Source of the DNA: Arcobacter sp.
GTDB taxonomy: Bacteria; Acidobacteriota; Terriglobia; Bryobacterales; Bryobacteraceae
NCBI GenBank assembly: GCA_020723085.1
Contig: DYJN01000008.1
Span: 20,593 to 84,592 of the forward strand
Direction: 5' to 3'
Length of the DNA stretch: 64,000 nt
Shown: one piece after another, positions 18,807-28,029 of the stretch
How positions within the stretch are numbered: position 1 is the first letter of the stretch
Layout of the letters: every line of letters starts with the position of its first letter
Notes under the pieces: model-generated
Told to the model about the DNA's origin: nothing
What the model saw: the letters and a program-made list of their open reading frames with translations, nothing else
Databases searched by the model: none
Program-made: the position numbers and the translations under genes

Positions 18807-19820
18807 TTGACCGTCACGCATGGTGGAAACGTGTTCGCCGTCGCACGGGAGCGCGGCTGGGACTGGCGCGAGATCCTGGATCTAAGCGCGAGCATCAACC
18901 CGTTGGGGCCTTCGCCAGCCGTGCGCCCCGCCATCGAAGAGGCGATGGACCGGGTGGCGCTCTACCCGGATCCGCTGCCCGCGCAACTGAGCGAAGCGCT
19001 GGCCCGCGCCTGGGGCGTGGAGCCGGATCAGGTGCTGGTGGGCGGCGGAGGGACGGAGCTGATCCACTTTCTGGCGCGCGCCGGCTGGAACGGCCCTTGC
19101 GCGCTGGCGGCGCCGGTCTGGACGGAGTTCTACCACGCTTTCCCCTATGCCCTGCGCGTGCGCGCCGATGAGCCGGAACGCTGGCCGCAGCGGGGCTTGC
19201 TGGTGCTGAGCCAGCCGGGCAATCCCACAGGCATCCCGGCGCCGGCGGAGGTGGTCAGGCGCGCCATTGCCAGCCGGGAAGGGCCGGTCCTGATTGACGA
19301 GAGCTTCATCGAGTTCACCCGCCTGGAGTCTGCCGTCGGATGGGTGCAGGACCATCCCAATGTGCTGGTGCTGCGGTCGCTGTCGAAATTCCACGCGCTG
19401 CCCGGCCTGCGCGTGGGGGCCCTGGTGGCTTCGCAGGAATGGATCCGCCGGTTCCGCCGCAAGCGCGAACCGTGGCGGGTGAGCACGCTGGCGGAAGCCG
19501 CGGCGCTGGCCGCAGTGCGCGACACGGCGCACGCGGAACGCTCGCGCCGGATCGTGGAAGAAGAGCGCGCCTGGCTGCTGGCGGCGCTGGATTCAATGGC
19601 GGGCCTGCGCGTGCTGCCGGGCGAGGCCAACTACCTGCTCGCCTACACGGACCGCCCGGCGGCGGAAGTCTGCGAGTGGTTCCTGAACCGCAAGATTCTG
19701 CTGCGCAACTGCGCCGGGCTGCCTGGAGTGGAGGGAGAGGCGGTGCGGTTTGCCGTGCGCACGCGGCCGGAAAACGAGCGCTTCGTCGCGGCGGCGCGGG
19801 AGTTCTTTTGCGAAAGCTGA
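18807..19820 (+). CDS. CobD-like threonine-phosphate decarboxylase / histidinol-phosphate aminotransferase family
   Basis: PLP enzyme of fold type I, 337 residues. The N-terminal signature HGGNVFAVARERG then DLSASINPLGPS is typical of CobD/CobC, which makes the aminopropanol arm of cobalamin. The PLP lysine is Lys194 in SLSKFHALPGLRVG. The start is TTG at 18807, preceded by a strong AGGGGAGG (18793-18800), whereas the ATG at 18820 is out of frame. It overlaps the BtuF-like gene by 13 bases and sits next to corrinoid import genes, which favours CobD over a histidine-pathway role. Confidence 0.82.
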   Translation: MTVTHGGNVFAVARERGWDWREILDLSASINPLGPSPAVRPAIEEAMDRVALYPDPLPAQLSEALARAWGVEPDQVLVGGGGTELIHFLARAGWNGPCALAAPVWTEFYHAFPYALRVRADEPERWPQRGLLVLSQPGNPTGIPAPAEVVRRAIASREGPVLIDESFIEFTRLESAVGWVQDHPNVLVLRSLSKFHALPGLRVGALVASQEWIRRFRRKREPWRVSTLAEAAALAAVRDTAHAERSRRIVEEERAWLLAALDSMAGLRVLPGEANYLLAYTDRPAAEVCEWFLNRKILLRNCAGLPGVEGEAVRFAVRTRPENERFVAAAREFFCES

Positions 19821-20659
19821 TTCCGGCCCTGCTGCTATGCGCGGCGGCTCCGGCGGCGCCTCCGCAGCGCATTGTTTCCACGGCGCCGTCGCTGACGGAA
19901 ACTCTGTTCGCCCTGGGCCTGGGGCCGCGCGTCGTCGGCGTCACCGAGTTCTGCCGCTACCCGGCCGAGGCGGCGCGGAAGCCGAAGATCGGCACCTTTC
20001 TCGAACCGGATTTCGAGCGGATCCTCGAGCAGCGGCCCGATCTGGTGCTGGTGGTGCGCAACCCCGTGCGCCTGGCCGAACGGCTCTCGCAGCTCGGGCT
20101 CCGCGCGGTGGAGATTCCGCAGGACACGGTGGCGGAGATCCTCGCTTCCATCCGGCAGATCGGCAGGCTCGCGGGCGCCGGGCCGCGCGCCCGTGCGCTG
20201 ACTGCCTCGATCGAACGCGATCTCGATGACGTGCGGCGGCGCGCGGAGAAGCTGCCGCGGAAGAAAGTCCTGTTTCTGGTGGGCCGCTCTCCGGGGACCT
20301 TGCAGGGCATGGTGGGTGTGGGCCCCGGTACGTTCATTGATGAACTGATCCGGATGGCCGGCGGCGTGAATGTCCTGGCTGGATCGCCGATGGCCTATCC
20401 GCGGGTCTCCGTCGAGCAGATTCTGGCCGCGGACCCGGACGTGATCCTCGACATGGGCGACTTCGCGCATCATGAGGGCAAGCCGCTGGAGACGCCGCAA
20501 CAATTCCGCTCGGTGTGGGCGCCTTACCGTTCGCTGCGGGCGGTGCGCGGCAATCAGGTGCGGCAGGTGTCGGCTGAGGCGCTGATCCGCCCCGGGCCGC
20601 GCGTGGCGCAAGGGGCGAGGCTTTGCCTGGAGCTGATCCACGGAGCCGCGGGCCGATGA
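19808..20659 (+). CDS. btuF: BtuF-like corrinoid ABC transporter, substrate-binding protein
   Basis: Periplasmic helical-backbone binding protein of 283 residues. After a short signal (RKLIPALLLCAAAPA) it reads RIVSTAPSLTETLFALGLG and VVGVTEFCRYPAEA, the usual start of BtuF-type proteins. It continues with FLEPDFERILEQRPDLVLV and a C-terminal lobe (GPGTFIDELIRMAGGVNV). The TTG start at 19808 has GGGAG five bases ahead and lies inside the end of the CobD-like gene. Context (CobQ- and CobD-like genes) favours corrinoid over iron-siderophore uptake. Confidence 0.85.
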   Translation: MRKLIPALLLCAAAPAAPPQRIVSTAPSLTETLFALGLGPRVVGVTEFCRYPAEAARKPKIGTFLEPDFERILEQRPDLVLVVRNPVRLAERLSQLGLRAVEIPQDTVAEILASIRQIGRLAGAGPRARALTASIERDLDDVRRRAEKLPRKKVLFLVGRSPGTLQGMVGVGPGTFIDELIRMAGGVNVLAGSPMAYPRVSVEQILAADPDVILDMGDFAHHEGKPLETPQQFRSVWAPYRSLRAVRGNQVRQVSAEALIRPGPRVAQGARLCLELIHGAAGR

Positions 20660-21426
20660 GCGTGAAGTACGAGCTGGATCATGCGGGGATGCGCTACGGC
20701 GGCGTGGCAGTGCTCGAGGGAGTCTCGCTGCGCTTTCGCCGTCCGGAGCTGGTGACGCTGATCGGGCCGAACGGGGCGGGGAAGTCCACCATGCTCGGCA
20801 TCATGGCCGGCCTGCGCCGGGGCCACGAAGGCCGCTGCCTGTTGAACGGGCGCGCCGTATCCGAATGGCGCCGGCGCGAATTTGCCCGCCTGGTGGCCTT
20901 TGTCCCGCAATCCCTGCGTTTCGACTTCCCGTTCACTGCGGAGCAGGTGGTGCTGATGGGCCGCACGCCGTATGCGGGAGGGTTCTTCGACAGCCGCGAG
21001 GACTGGCTGGCCGTGCGGGAAGCGATGGAGGAGACCGATGCGCGCGCGCTGGCGCGGCGCGACTTCCGCTCGCTCAGCGGCGGCGAAAGGCAGCGCGTGA
21101 TGCTGGCCGCGGCGCTGGCGCAGAAGCCGGCGGCGCTGCTGCTGGACGAGCCGGCGGCGTTTCTCGACCTGCACCATCAACTGATGATCTATGAGCTGCT
21201 CCGGCGGCAGGCCCGCGCGGGGCTGCTGGTGATCGCCGTGACGCACGACGTCAATCTGGCGGCGTCATTCGCCGACCGCGTGGTGGCGCTGCGTGCCGGG
21301 CGCGTGGCGGCGGACGCCGCGCCTTGCGAGGCGCTCTCGGCGGAGCGGATCCGCGAAGTCTTCGGCGTCAGCGCCGAGTGGATCACGCGGCGGGACGGCA
21401 GGGCCTGGATCGCCTATGGGGATTGA
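20656..21426 (+). CDS. btuD: BtuD/FecE-like ABC transporter ATP-binding protein
   Basis: A 256-residue ATPase for the corrinoid importer. Walker A is GPNGAGKST, the Q-loop region is AFVPQSLRFDFPFTAEQVVLMGR, the signature is LSGGERQRV, Walker B is LLLDEPAAF and the switch His is in AVTHDVN. The ATG overlaps the BtuF-like stop (ATGA), indicating translational coupling. It overlaps the permease start by 11 bases. Confidence 0.92.
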   Translation: MSVKYELDHAGMRYGGVAVLEGVSLRFRRPELVTLIGPNGAGKSTMLGIMAGLRRGHEGRCLLNGRAVSEWRRREFARLVAFVPQSLRFDFPFTAEQVVLMGRTPYAGGFFDSREDWLAVREAMEETDARALARRDFRSLSGGERQRVMLAAALAQKPAALLLDEPAAFLDLHHQLMIYELLRRQARAGLLVIAVTHDVNLAASFADRVVALRAGRVAADAAPCEALSAERIREVFGVSAEWITRRDGRAWIAYGD

Positions 21427-22420
21427 GCCGCTCACTCCCGGACGGGCCGCGCGCGTGCTGCTGCTGGCGGCGGTGTTCGCCGCGGCGGTGATGCTGGTGA
21501 CGCCGCTCATCGGGCCGGCGCGGATCGATTTCTGGAAGGCCTGGCGCGGCGAGTTTCCCGATGCGCAGATGTTTTTCGGCGTGCGCTGGCCGCGGACGCT
21601 GCTGGCCATGCTGAGCGGCGGGGCGCTGGCGCTGGCGGGCGTGCTGTTTCAGGCGCTGCTGCGCGATCCGCTGGCCACGCCGTTCACTCTGGGCGTGTCG
21701 AGCGGAGCGAGCCTGGGCGCGGTACTGATGATCGTTTTGGGGGTGCATACGCTGTGGGGCTTGCCTGCGCTGTGGGCCGGCGCCGCCTGCGGGGCGCTGG
21801 TTGTGCTCGTGATCGTGCTCTCCGCCGCGGCCGAAGGGCGGCGCGTGTCCTCCTTTACGTTGCTGCTGGCCGGCGTGGCTGTGAACAGCATCGCTTCGTC
21901 GCTGATCATGCTGCTGCATAACATGGCCACCGTCGGGCAGAGCTTTGCCATCGTGCACTGGCTGATGGGCAACATTGATCCCGTGCCCGGGGCGACGCTG
22001 GCGGGGATGGCGCTTGTGGTGCTGCCGGTGTCCATCGCCGCCTGCGCGTTTGCGCGGCATTGGAACCTGATGGCCGTAGGCGAGGAGTGGGCCGCGGCGC
22101 GCGGCGCGTCTCCGCAACGGCTGCTGTTGGGCGGCTATGTGGCGGGCAGCCTGCTGGCGGCGGCGGTGACGGCGGTGACCGGGCCCATCGGATTCGTCGG
22201 GCTTGTCGTGCCGCATGCGCTGCGGCTGCGCATCGGCAGCGATCACCGCGTGCTGCTGCCGGCGTCGTTTCTCGTTGGCGGCGCGTTTCTCACCCTGTGC
22301 GACACGGCGGCGCGCACGCTGTTGAGCGTGGAGCTGCCGGTGAGCGTCGTCACGGCGCTGGTGGGCGGGCCGGTGTTCATTCTTCTGCTCCGCGGACGCC
22401 GCCGGAGCCTGTGGCTCTGA
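21416..22420 (+). CDS. btuC: BtuC/FecCD-like ABC transporter permease
   Basis: A 334-residue inner-membrane permease with about ten hydrophobic helices. Family motifs are visible: FFGVRWPRTLLAMLSGGALALAG... near the N-terminus, LLRDPLATPFTLGVSSGASLGA in the first third, and GPIGFVGLVVPHALRLRIGSDHR, the ATPase-contact loop. The start ATG 21416 lies inside the ATPase gene. With 19808-21426 it forms a complete importer. No TonB receptor (BtuB) gene is in the window. Confidence 0.92.
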   Translation: MGIEPLTPGRAARVLLLAAVFAAAVMLVTPLIGPARIDFWKAWRGEFPDAQMFFGVRWPRTLLAMLSGGALALAGVLFQALLRDPLATPFTLGVSSGASLGAVLMIVLGVHTLWGLPALWAGAACGALVVLVIVLSAAAEGRRVSSFTLLLAGVAVNSIASSLIMLLHNMATVGQSFAIVHWLMGNIDPVPGATLAGMALVVLPVSIAACAFARHWNLMAVGEEWAAARGASPQRLLLGGYVAGSLLAAAVTAVTGPIGFVGLVVPHALRLRIGSDHRVLLPASFLVGGAFLTLCDTAARTLLSVELPVSVVTALVGGPVFILLLRGRRRSLWL

Positions 22421-22491
22421 GCCCGGGACTCGGGCGGCCCGCAAGGCTCAGACGATAAAATGGAAAATCCGGCCGGAGGCCGGCGAAGCCG

Positions 22492-23592
22492 TTGATCAAC
22501 CGTCTCGTTCTCGAAAACCTCAAGCACCGCAGGCTGCGTACTCTCCTCAGCGCGCTCTCCATCGGTTTCCAGGTCACGATGATTCTTGCCGTCGCCGGCC
22601 TCAGCCGGGGCATGCTGGAGGATTCACGGAACCGGGCCAGGGGCGTCGGCGCCGATATCTGGATCAAACCGCCTGGCGCTTCCGCCATCTCGCTCACCGG
22701 CGCGAGCATGCCGCAAAGCGTGCTCCGCTATTTCCGCCAGGTGCCCCATGTGAAGCTGGCCACCGGAACCGCCGTGCAGCCCATCGGCGGAGTCAGCACC
22801 ATCACGGGGATCGAATACGCCCAGTTTGTGGCCATGAGCGGTCCGTTCCGCTTTCTCGACGGCGGGCCTTTTCAGAGCGACGACGACGTGATCGTCGATC
22901 AGTACTACGCCATGCAGCAGAAGCTCAAAGCCGGAGACACGGTGACCATCCTGAACCACCGGTGGCGCGTGTGCGGCGTGGTCGAGCCGGGCAAGCTGGC
23001 GCGGCTCTTCGTGCAGCTGCACCGGCTGCAGGAACTTACCAACAGCGAGGGCAAGCTGAACCAGGCGTTTCTCAAGCTGGATGATCCGGCGCGGGTGCAG
23101 GACGTGATCCGTTATCTGAAGAGCCAGCCGGAGCTGACGGGTTACTCCATCTATTCGATTGAAGAGTTCCTGAGCATGTTTTCGATAAGCAACGTGCCGG
23201 GACTGCAGGCGTTCATCTACGTCATCATCGGCCTTTCCCTGATCATCGGGTTCCTCGTGGTCGGACTCACCATGTACACGACGGTGCTTGAGCGGACGCG
23301 CGAGATCGGCATCCTCAAGGCGCTGGGCGCCTCGCCGCTCGATATCGTCGGCATCCTCGTCCGGGAGACCGTCGTGCTGGCGGTGGCGGGATGGGTTGCG
23401 GGCATCCTTCTTTCGCTCGGCGCGCACTGGGCCATCAACGCGCAGGTCCGGGCGAATCTGCAATCGGAGATCGCGCCGGACTGGTGGCCCATCGCCCTCG
23501 CGGTCTCCCTGGCCGCAAGCCTTCTGGGCGCGCTCTATCCGGGGTTGCGCGCGGCGCGGCAGGACGCCATCGAAGCCCTTTCCTACGAGTAG
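22492..23592 (+). CDS. FtsX/MacB-type ABC transporter permease
   Basis: A 366-residue permease with one N-terminal membrane helix (RTLLSALSIGFQVTMILAVA), a periplasmic MacB-PCD-like domain (about residues 45-230) and three C-terminal helices in the FtsX domain (ERTREIGILKALGASPLDIVG is the conserved coupling segment). The TTG start has GGAGG 12 bases ahead. It pairs with the ATPase that follows after 12 bases. Likely roles are lipoprotein or small-molecule export; the substrate is unknown. Confidence 0.88.
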   Translation: MINRLVLENLKHRRLRTLLSALSIGFQVTMILAVAGLSRGMLEDSRNRARGVGADIWIKPPGASAISLTGASMPQSVLRYFRQVPHVKLATGTAVQPIGGVSTITGIEYAQFVAMSGPFRFLDGGPFQSDDDVIVDQYYAMQQKLKAGDTVTILNHRWRVCGVVEPGKLARLFVQLHRLQELTNSEGKLNQAFLKLDDPARVQDVIRYLKSQPELTGYSIYSIEEFLSMFSISNVPGLQAFIYVIIGLSLIIGFLVVGLTMYTTVLERTREIGILKALGASPLDIVGILVRETVVLAVAGWVAGILLSLGAHWAINAQVRANLQSEIAPDWWPIALAVSLAASLLGALYPGLRAARQDAIEALSYE

Positions 23593-23604
23593 CAGGACAG
23601 AATC

Positions 23605-24282
<678 letters not shown>

Positions 24283-24758
24283 AACTCCCGGACGAGGAGC
24301 AGCGCCGCGAGAGAGGGAATCCGGAGAGACCGCGAGAGCGGGCTGTTCCATCCACACGGGCGCGCCGTGGATTTGGCCGCCCGTTCCGGCTGCCGGCGCC
24401 GCCCTCGACGGAGTCCTCCCCGCTGCAGCCTCCGCCGGCTGCTCGACCCGCGCGCCCCAGGGGCCGGGCAGCGCCAGAAACCGGATTCTTCTCCGGCATG
24501 GGAACAAAGGCCGGCCGTCTGCGTCTCTCAGACAGACCATGTCCGGATGCCTGTTTCTTTCTCTCCTCCTGCTCCCCGTTGTTCTCGGCGCCGTTGCTCC
24601 GGAACGGCTCGACCAGCAGGCCCGCGCATATTGCGAACTCCGAAGGCGATCGACGCCACGATCGAATTGAGGTGGACACGGAAGGGAAAGCCGCTGCGCT
24701 CATGCTGGACCAGGGAGGCCCGCGCATGCGGGGCGTGCGGAAGTAGGTCCGGCGGCAG
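24283..24758. other. 476-base region without a firm gene
   Basis: Lies between two convergent genes, the ABC ATPase and the deacetylase. It is GC-rich, and reading frames on both strands run through it without ribosome sites or family motifs. The only suggestive element is a short signal-peptide-like reading frame at 24539-24670, listed separately. Confidence 0.5.
24539..24670 (+). pseudogene. possible remnant of a small secreted protein
   Basis: A 43-residue reading frame opens with a near-perfect signal peptide (MSGCLFLSLLLLPVVLGAVA), then about 14 plausible residues, then a basic stretch and a stop. A neighbouring frame continues with EGDRRHDRIEVDTEGKAAAL up to a stop at 24746, so a frameshift may have split a once longer gene. 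There is no ribosome site and no -10 element before the ATG. This is a weak call; chance is a real alternative. Confidence 0.22.
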
Positions 24759-25550
24759 TCATGGACGTTTTCCGGCCAGATGGCGTGCCACCGCTCCCGC
24801 TGTGTCCAGCCAGATGCCGTTGGCCGGATTCCTGGCATAGGCGGCGATGGCCTCGATGGTGGCGGCGTCGACCGACTGGAACTTGCGCGGACCGATGTCG
24901 TGGCCGACGAAGATGACCCACCGGCCTTCCTTCGCCGCGGCTTCCAGAATGCCGAGCGCCTGCGCCGGGGCCATGTCGTCGAACGGCGTGCCCATGGCGT
25001 TGGCCGGATCGAAAGCCGAAGGATCGTTGGCCGCTTCGCCCATGTAGCCCCGGCCCAGCAGGAAGCGCTCCGCCACCAGCGGCACGTAGCTGCGCGCCTG
25101 CCGGCCGCGCCCGACGAAACTCTGGCCGCAGGGATAGGCGAAACTGGCCGGCGTGACGCCGAGGAGCTTGCCGATGGCGGCCTGCGCCGCGCCGATGTCC
25201 AGCGTAATGCGCTCGAGGTCGTAGTCCTCCAGCGCGTTGGCGCGCGAGAACAGGTAGTTGCCCGTGCAGGGGTGCGTGCGCGAATGGTTGCCGATCTCAT
25301 GGCCGAGCGCCACGGCCCGCTTCCATCCTTCCAGCCGCTTCTCCACGTTGCCTGGCAGGACGAAGAAGGTGACGCGGATGCCCAGCTTCTCGAGCAGCAG
25401 CAGTCCGGTATCGAGCTGGCTCGGGCGGGCGTCGTCGAATGTCAGGCTGGCCGCGGCGCGCTTGCCCTGCGGCCACACGGACGGGGGCTGCGCGGCGGCA
25501 TTCACGCAACCAAGGATCAGGAGTGCGGGGATCAGGCTTCTCATGGTCAT
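24759..25550 (-). CDS. polysaccharide deacetylase (NodB-like), exported
   Basis: A 263-residue carbohydrate esterase family 4-type protein. The N-terminal signal ends in LILGC, a possible lipobox. Motif 1 is SLTFDDA (the usual final Gly is Ala), motif 2 is HEIGNHSRTHP with the metal-binding His pair, and FAYPCG matches motif 3. The ending HDIGP resembles motif 5. It could deacetylate an N-acetylated surface polysaccharide or peptidoglycan. ATG 25544 is an equally good start. It is the last gene of a five-gene minus-strand run and lies 46 bases after the SIS gene. Confidence 0.85.
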   Translation of the reverse strand: MTMRSLIPALLILGCVNAAAQPPSVWPQGKRAAASLTFDDARPSQLDTGLLLLEKLGIRVTFFVLPGNVEKRLEGWKRAVALGHEIGNHSRTHPCTGNYLFSRANALEDYDLERITLDIGAAQAAIGKLLGVTPASFAYPCGQSFVGRGRQARSYVPLVAERFLLGRGYMGEAANDPSAFDPANAMGTPFDDMAPAQALGILEAAAKEGRWVIFVGHDIGPRKFQSVDAATIEAIAAYARNPANGIWLDTAGAVARHLAGKRP

Positions 25551-25596
25551 GCGCGGGGCGCGCCGCGCATGATCGTATCAAAGCCCGCCCCCGGCT

Positions 25597-26178
25597 TCAG
25601 CAGCCTCCGCCCGCGCCCTCCGACTCCATGAAGTAATAGGCGATCATGTGGCACACGATCATGTGCCCGTCCTCGATGCGGCCCATGTGCGGATCCGCGA
25701 CGCGGATCTCGAGCTGCGCGAGCGGCCCGAGCCTGCCGCCGCCCCGCCCCGTGAGACCGATGGTACGCAGCCCGTTGGCGTTGGCCCACTCCACGGCGCG
25801 GAGCACATTCGGCGAATTTCCTGACCCGCTCAATGCGATCAGCACATCTCCGGGCTGAGCGAAGTTCTTCAGCGGCTCGACGAAGACCTGTTCGTAGCTG
25901 ACGTCGTTCGAGTACGCCGTCAGGGTGGGGAGATTGTCGTTCAGCGCGAGGATGCGGAACCGCTGCGGGCGGCCGTAGGAACAGCCCTTGAGCACGTCGC
26001 AGACGAAGTGCGAGGCGGTGGCGGCGCTGCCGCCGTTGCCGCAAATGAAGATGCCGCGGCCCGAATCGCGCGCCTCGCGCAGCCATTCGATGGCCTGCGC
26101 CACGCGGTCGAGAGGGATCCGCCCGAGCGTCTCCGACAGACGGGCTCGATACTCGGCGATGAACTGATCAGCTTGCAT
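25597..26178 (-). CDS. gmhA: SIS-domain sugar-phosphate isomerase, GmhA-like
   Basis: A 193-residue SIS protein close to sedoheptulose-7-phosphate isomerase. Phosphosugar-binding segments are ICGNGGSAATASHFVCD and LSGSGNSPNVLRA. The C-terminal ends with the helix containing His residues (EDGHMIVCHMIAYYF), as in GmhA. Start ATG 26178 has AAGAAGAG just ahead; an upstream extension reads through the ROK gene and is unlikely. GmhA makes D-glycero-D-manno-heptose-7-phosphate, the first step towards ADP- or GDP-heptose. It follows the ROK gene by seven bases. Confidence 0.88.
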   Translation of the reverse strand: MQADQFIAEYRARLSETLGRIPLDRVAQAIEWLREARDSGRGIFICGNGGSAATASHFVCDVLKGCSYGRPQRFRILALNDNLPTLTAYSNDVSYEQVFVEPLKNFAQPGDVLIALSGSGNSPNVLRAVEWANANGLRTIGLTGRGGGRLGPLAQLEIRVADPHMGRIEDGHMIVCHMIAYYFMESEGAGGGC

Positions 26179-26185
26179 TCTCTTC

Positions 26186-27043
26186 TTATTGTCCCAGAGC
26201 TTCGCGGCCGAGTTCGTAAGCGCCCCACAGGACGCTGTCGTCGCCGAGCGAGGCAGGAACGACATCGATCCTGGCGCGGGACCACGGAGTGATCTGCCGG
26301 CGCAGCTCGGCGCGGAGAGGCGCGAACAGCGCGTCTCCCGCCTTGCTGATGCCGCCTCCGATGACGATGCGGGCCGGATTCAGCAGCATGATGGCGGCTT
26401 TGAGCCCGCGGGCGAGGTCGACGACGTAGTCCTCGACAAACGCCGCATCCCGCATCAGCTCCTGCGCCGTCCGCCCGTAGTCGCGCTCGAGCCAGAGGCC
26501 GCAGCACATCCGCTCGAAGCAGCCGTGAGAACCGCAAAGGCACGCCGGACCGTCGGGACGGATGTTCAGATGCCCGATCTCTCCGGCGTAGGAATCCGCG
26601 CCCCGGTAGACGCCGGATTCGAGCAGGATGCCGCCGCCGATGCCGGTGGACAGGGTCATGTAGAACAGCGGGCGGAATCCGCGTCCCGCGCCGTGCATCC
26701 CTTCGCCGAGCGCGCCGGCATTGGCGTCGTTGTCCATCAGCACCGGCACGCCGAATTCCGCGCGCAGCCACGCGGGCAGGTCGAAGCCCTGCCAGCCGCC
26801 GACGTGCGTGGAGAGCACCACCTGCTGCGACGGGAAGTCCACAGGTCCGCCGAAGCCCACGCCGATGGCGGTGAACTCTTCCTCCGCCCGCCAGGCGAGG
26901 CCGATCCGGCGCAACTGATCGAGCATCCACTCGCGCCCGCCCTCGCGGTCGGTGCGGCGCGACTCGCGCCGCGCCATGCGGCCATCGCGGAACAGCGCGG
27001 CGCTGAATTTGGTGCCGCCGATGTCGATGGCGAAAATGCTCAT
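26186..27043 (-). CDS. ROK-family sugar kinase
   Basis: A 285-residue ROK kinase: phosphate-binding DIGGTK at the N-terminus, catalytic Asp in LMDNDANAGALGE, the second phosphate loop STGIGGGILL, and the ROK signature with Cys/His zinc ligands (GHLNIRPDGPACLCGSHGCFE). It probably phosphorylates a hexose or an N-acetylamino sugar. Start and stop overlap its neighbours closely (ATGA with the PfkB gene upstream), so it is translated as part of the five-gene sugar operon. Confidence 0.9.
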   Translation of the reverse strand: MSIFAIDIGGTKFSAALFRDGRMARRESRRTDREGGREWMLDQLRRIGLAWRAEEEFTAIGVGFGGPVDFPSQQVVLSTHVGGWQGFDLPAWLRAEFGVPVLMDNDANAGALGEGMHGAGRGFRPLFYMTLSTGIGGGILLESGVYRGADSYAGEIGHLNIRPDGPACLCGSHGCFERMCCGLWLERDYGRTAQELMRDAAFVEDYVVDLARGLKAAIMLLNPARIVIGGGISKAGDALFAPLRAELRRQITPWSRARIDVVPASLGDDSVLWGAYELGREALGQ

Positions 27044-28029
27044 GGCTGCGCCGTCCTCCCGGCTGCCGCGAGAACTTCCTCCGGCGAAGCCGTGCCCGTG
27101 CCGGGCTTCATGATCGTGATCGAAGCCGCCAGATGGCCGAACAGCGCCGCTTCTCTGGGCGGGGCGCCCGCCCGCAGGGCGAGGGCGGCGCCCGCGGAAA
27201 AGCTGTCGCCCGCGCCGCAGATGTCGACCGGGTTTTCGACTCGCTGCGTGGGCACGCGCTCCACTGCGCGAGCCTCGACCAGCGTGATGCCGTCGCCTCC
27301 GTGCGTGATCACAACGAGCGGCGCGGCGGTGGCGCGGCGCAGTTGCTCATAGTCCGGCTCCGGCAGCCCGAGCCTTCCGCACGCCTCGCGCGCCTCGCGC
27401 TCGTTGGGTTTCAGGACGACGCCGCGGAACTGCTCGATGTGCATGCGCGAGTCGACCCAGATGAGCAGCCCGGGGCGGCGCAGGGCCAGCAGTTCGAGCT
27501 TCTCCCGCACCCGCGGCGTGACCACTGCCCCCGATGCCGTCTCCATCTGGTCTGATACGAGGATCAGGTCGAATTCCGCCGCAGCCGCCTCCAGCCGCCT
27601 CAGAATCTCGTCTTCCACCTCGCGCGGCGGCGGGAACGTGACGAAGTCGACGCGGCCCAGGTCTTCCACCTCCGTATAAGCGTTGATGAGCTTCGTGTAG
27701 GTGAAGGTCTGTCCGGGCGCGGTCACCAGCAGGGAATCGTCGATGCCGCGGCGGGCGAGCGCGGCGCGCAATTCGTAGCCGTGCCCGTCGCCGCCGATGG
27801 AGCCGAGCACCGCCACGCGCCCGCAGCCGAGAGCGGAGAGATTGGACGCCACCGTGCCGCCGGCGCCGGGCGTGCATTCCGTGCCGACCACGGCGATGCG
27901 GTCGATCCCGGTTTCCCGCGAAGGTTCGGTGAGCCGCGGATCGTAACGGCACCAGCGGTCCAGGCAGATGTCGCCGGCCACCAGCGCGCGCAGCCTTGGA
28001 ATGGCGGCGAGGATTTCAGCCGGAGTCAT
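27040..28029 (-). CDS. PfkB-family kinase, resembles the HldE/RfaE kinase domain
   Basis: A 329-residue ribokinase-fold protein. The N-terminal segment VAGDICLDRWCRYDP and the PGAGGTVASNLSALG glycine motif resemble the kinase half of HldE (heptose-7-phosphate kinase). The C-terminal signature DICGAGDSFSAG holds the catalytic Asp. It lacks the nucleotidyltransferase half of HldE; a free-standing version of that half is encoded at 38296-38775. Start ATG 28029 overlaps the upstream stop (ATGA). GmhA-like isomerase in the same operon supports a heptose role. Confidence 0.85.
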   Translation of the reverse strand: MTPAEILAAIPRLRALVAGDICLDRWCRYDPRLTEPSRETGIDRIAVVGTECTPGAGGTVASNLSALGCGRVAVLGSIGGDGHGYELRAALARRGIDDSLLVTAPGQTFTYTKLINAYTEVEDLGRVDFVTFPPPREVEDEILRRLEAAAAEFDLILVSDQMETASGAVVTPRVREKLELLALRRPGLLIWVDSRMHIEQFRGVVLKPNEREAREACGRLGLPEPDYEQLRRATAAPLVVITHGGDGITLVEARAVERVPTQRVENPVDICGAGDSFSAGAALALRAGAPPREAALFGHLAASITIMKPGTGTASPEEVLAAAGRTAQP

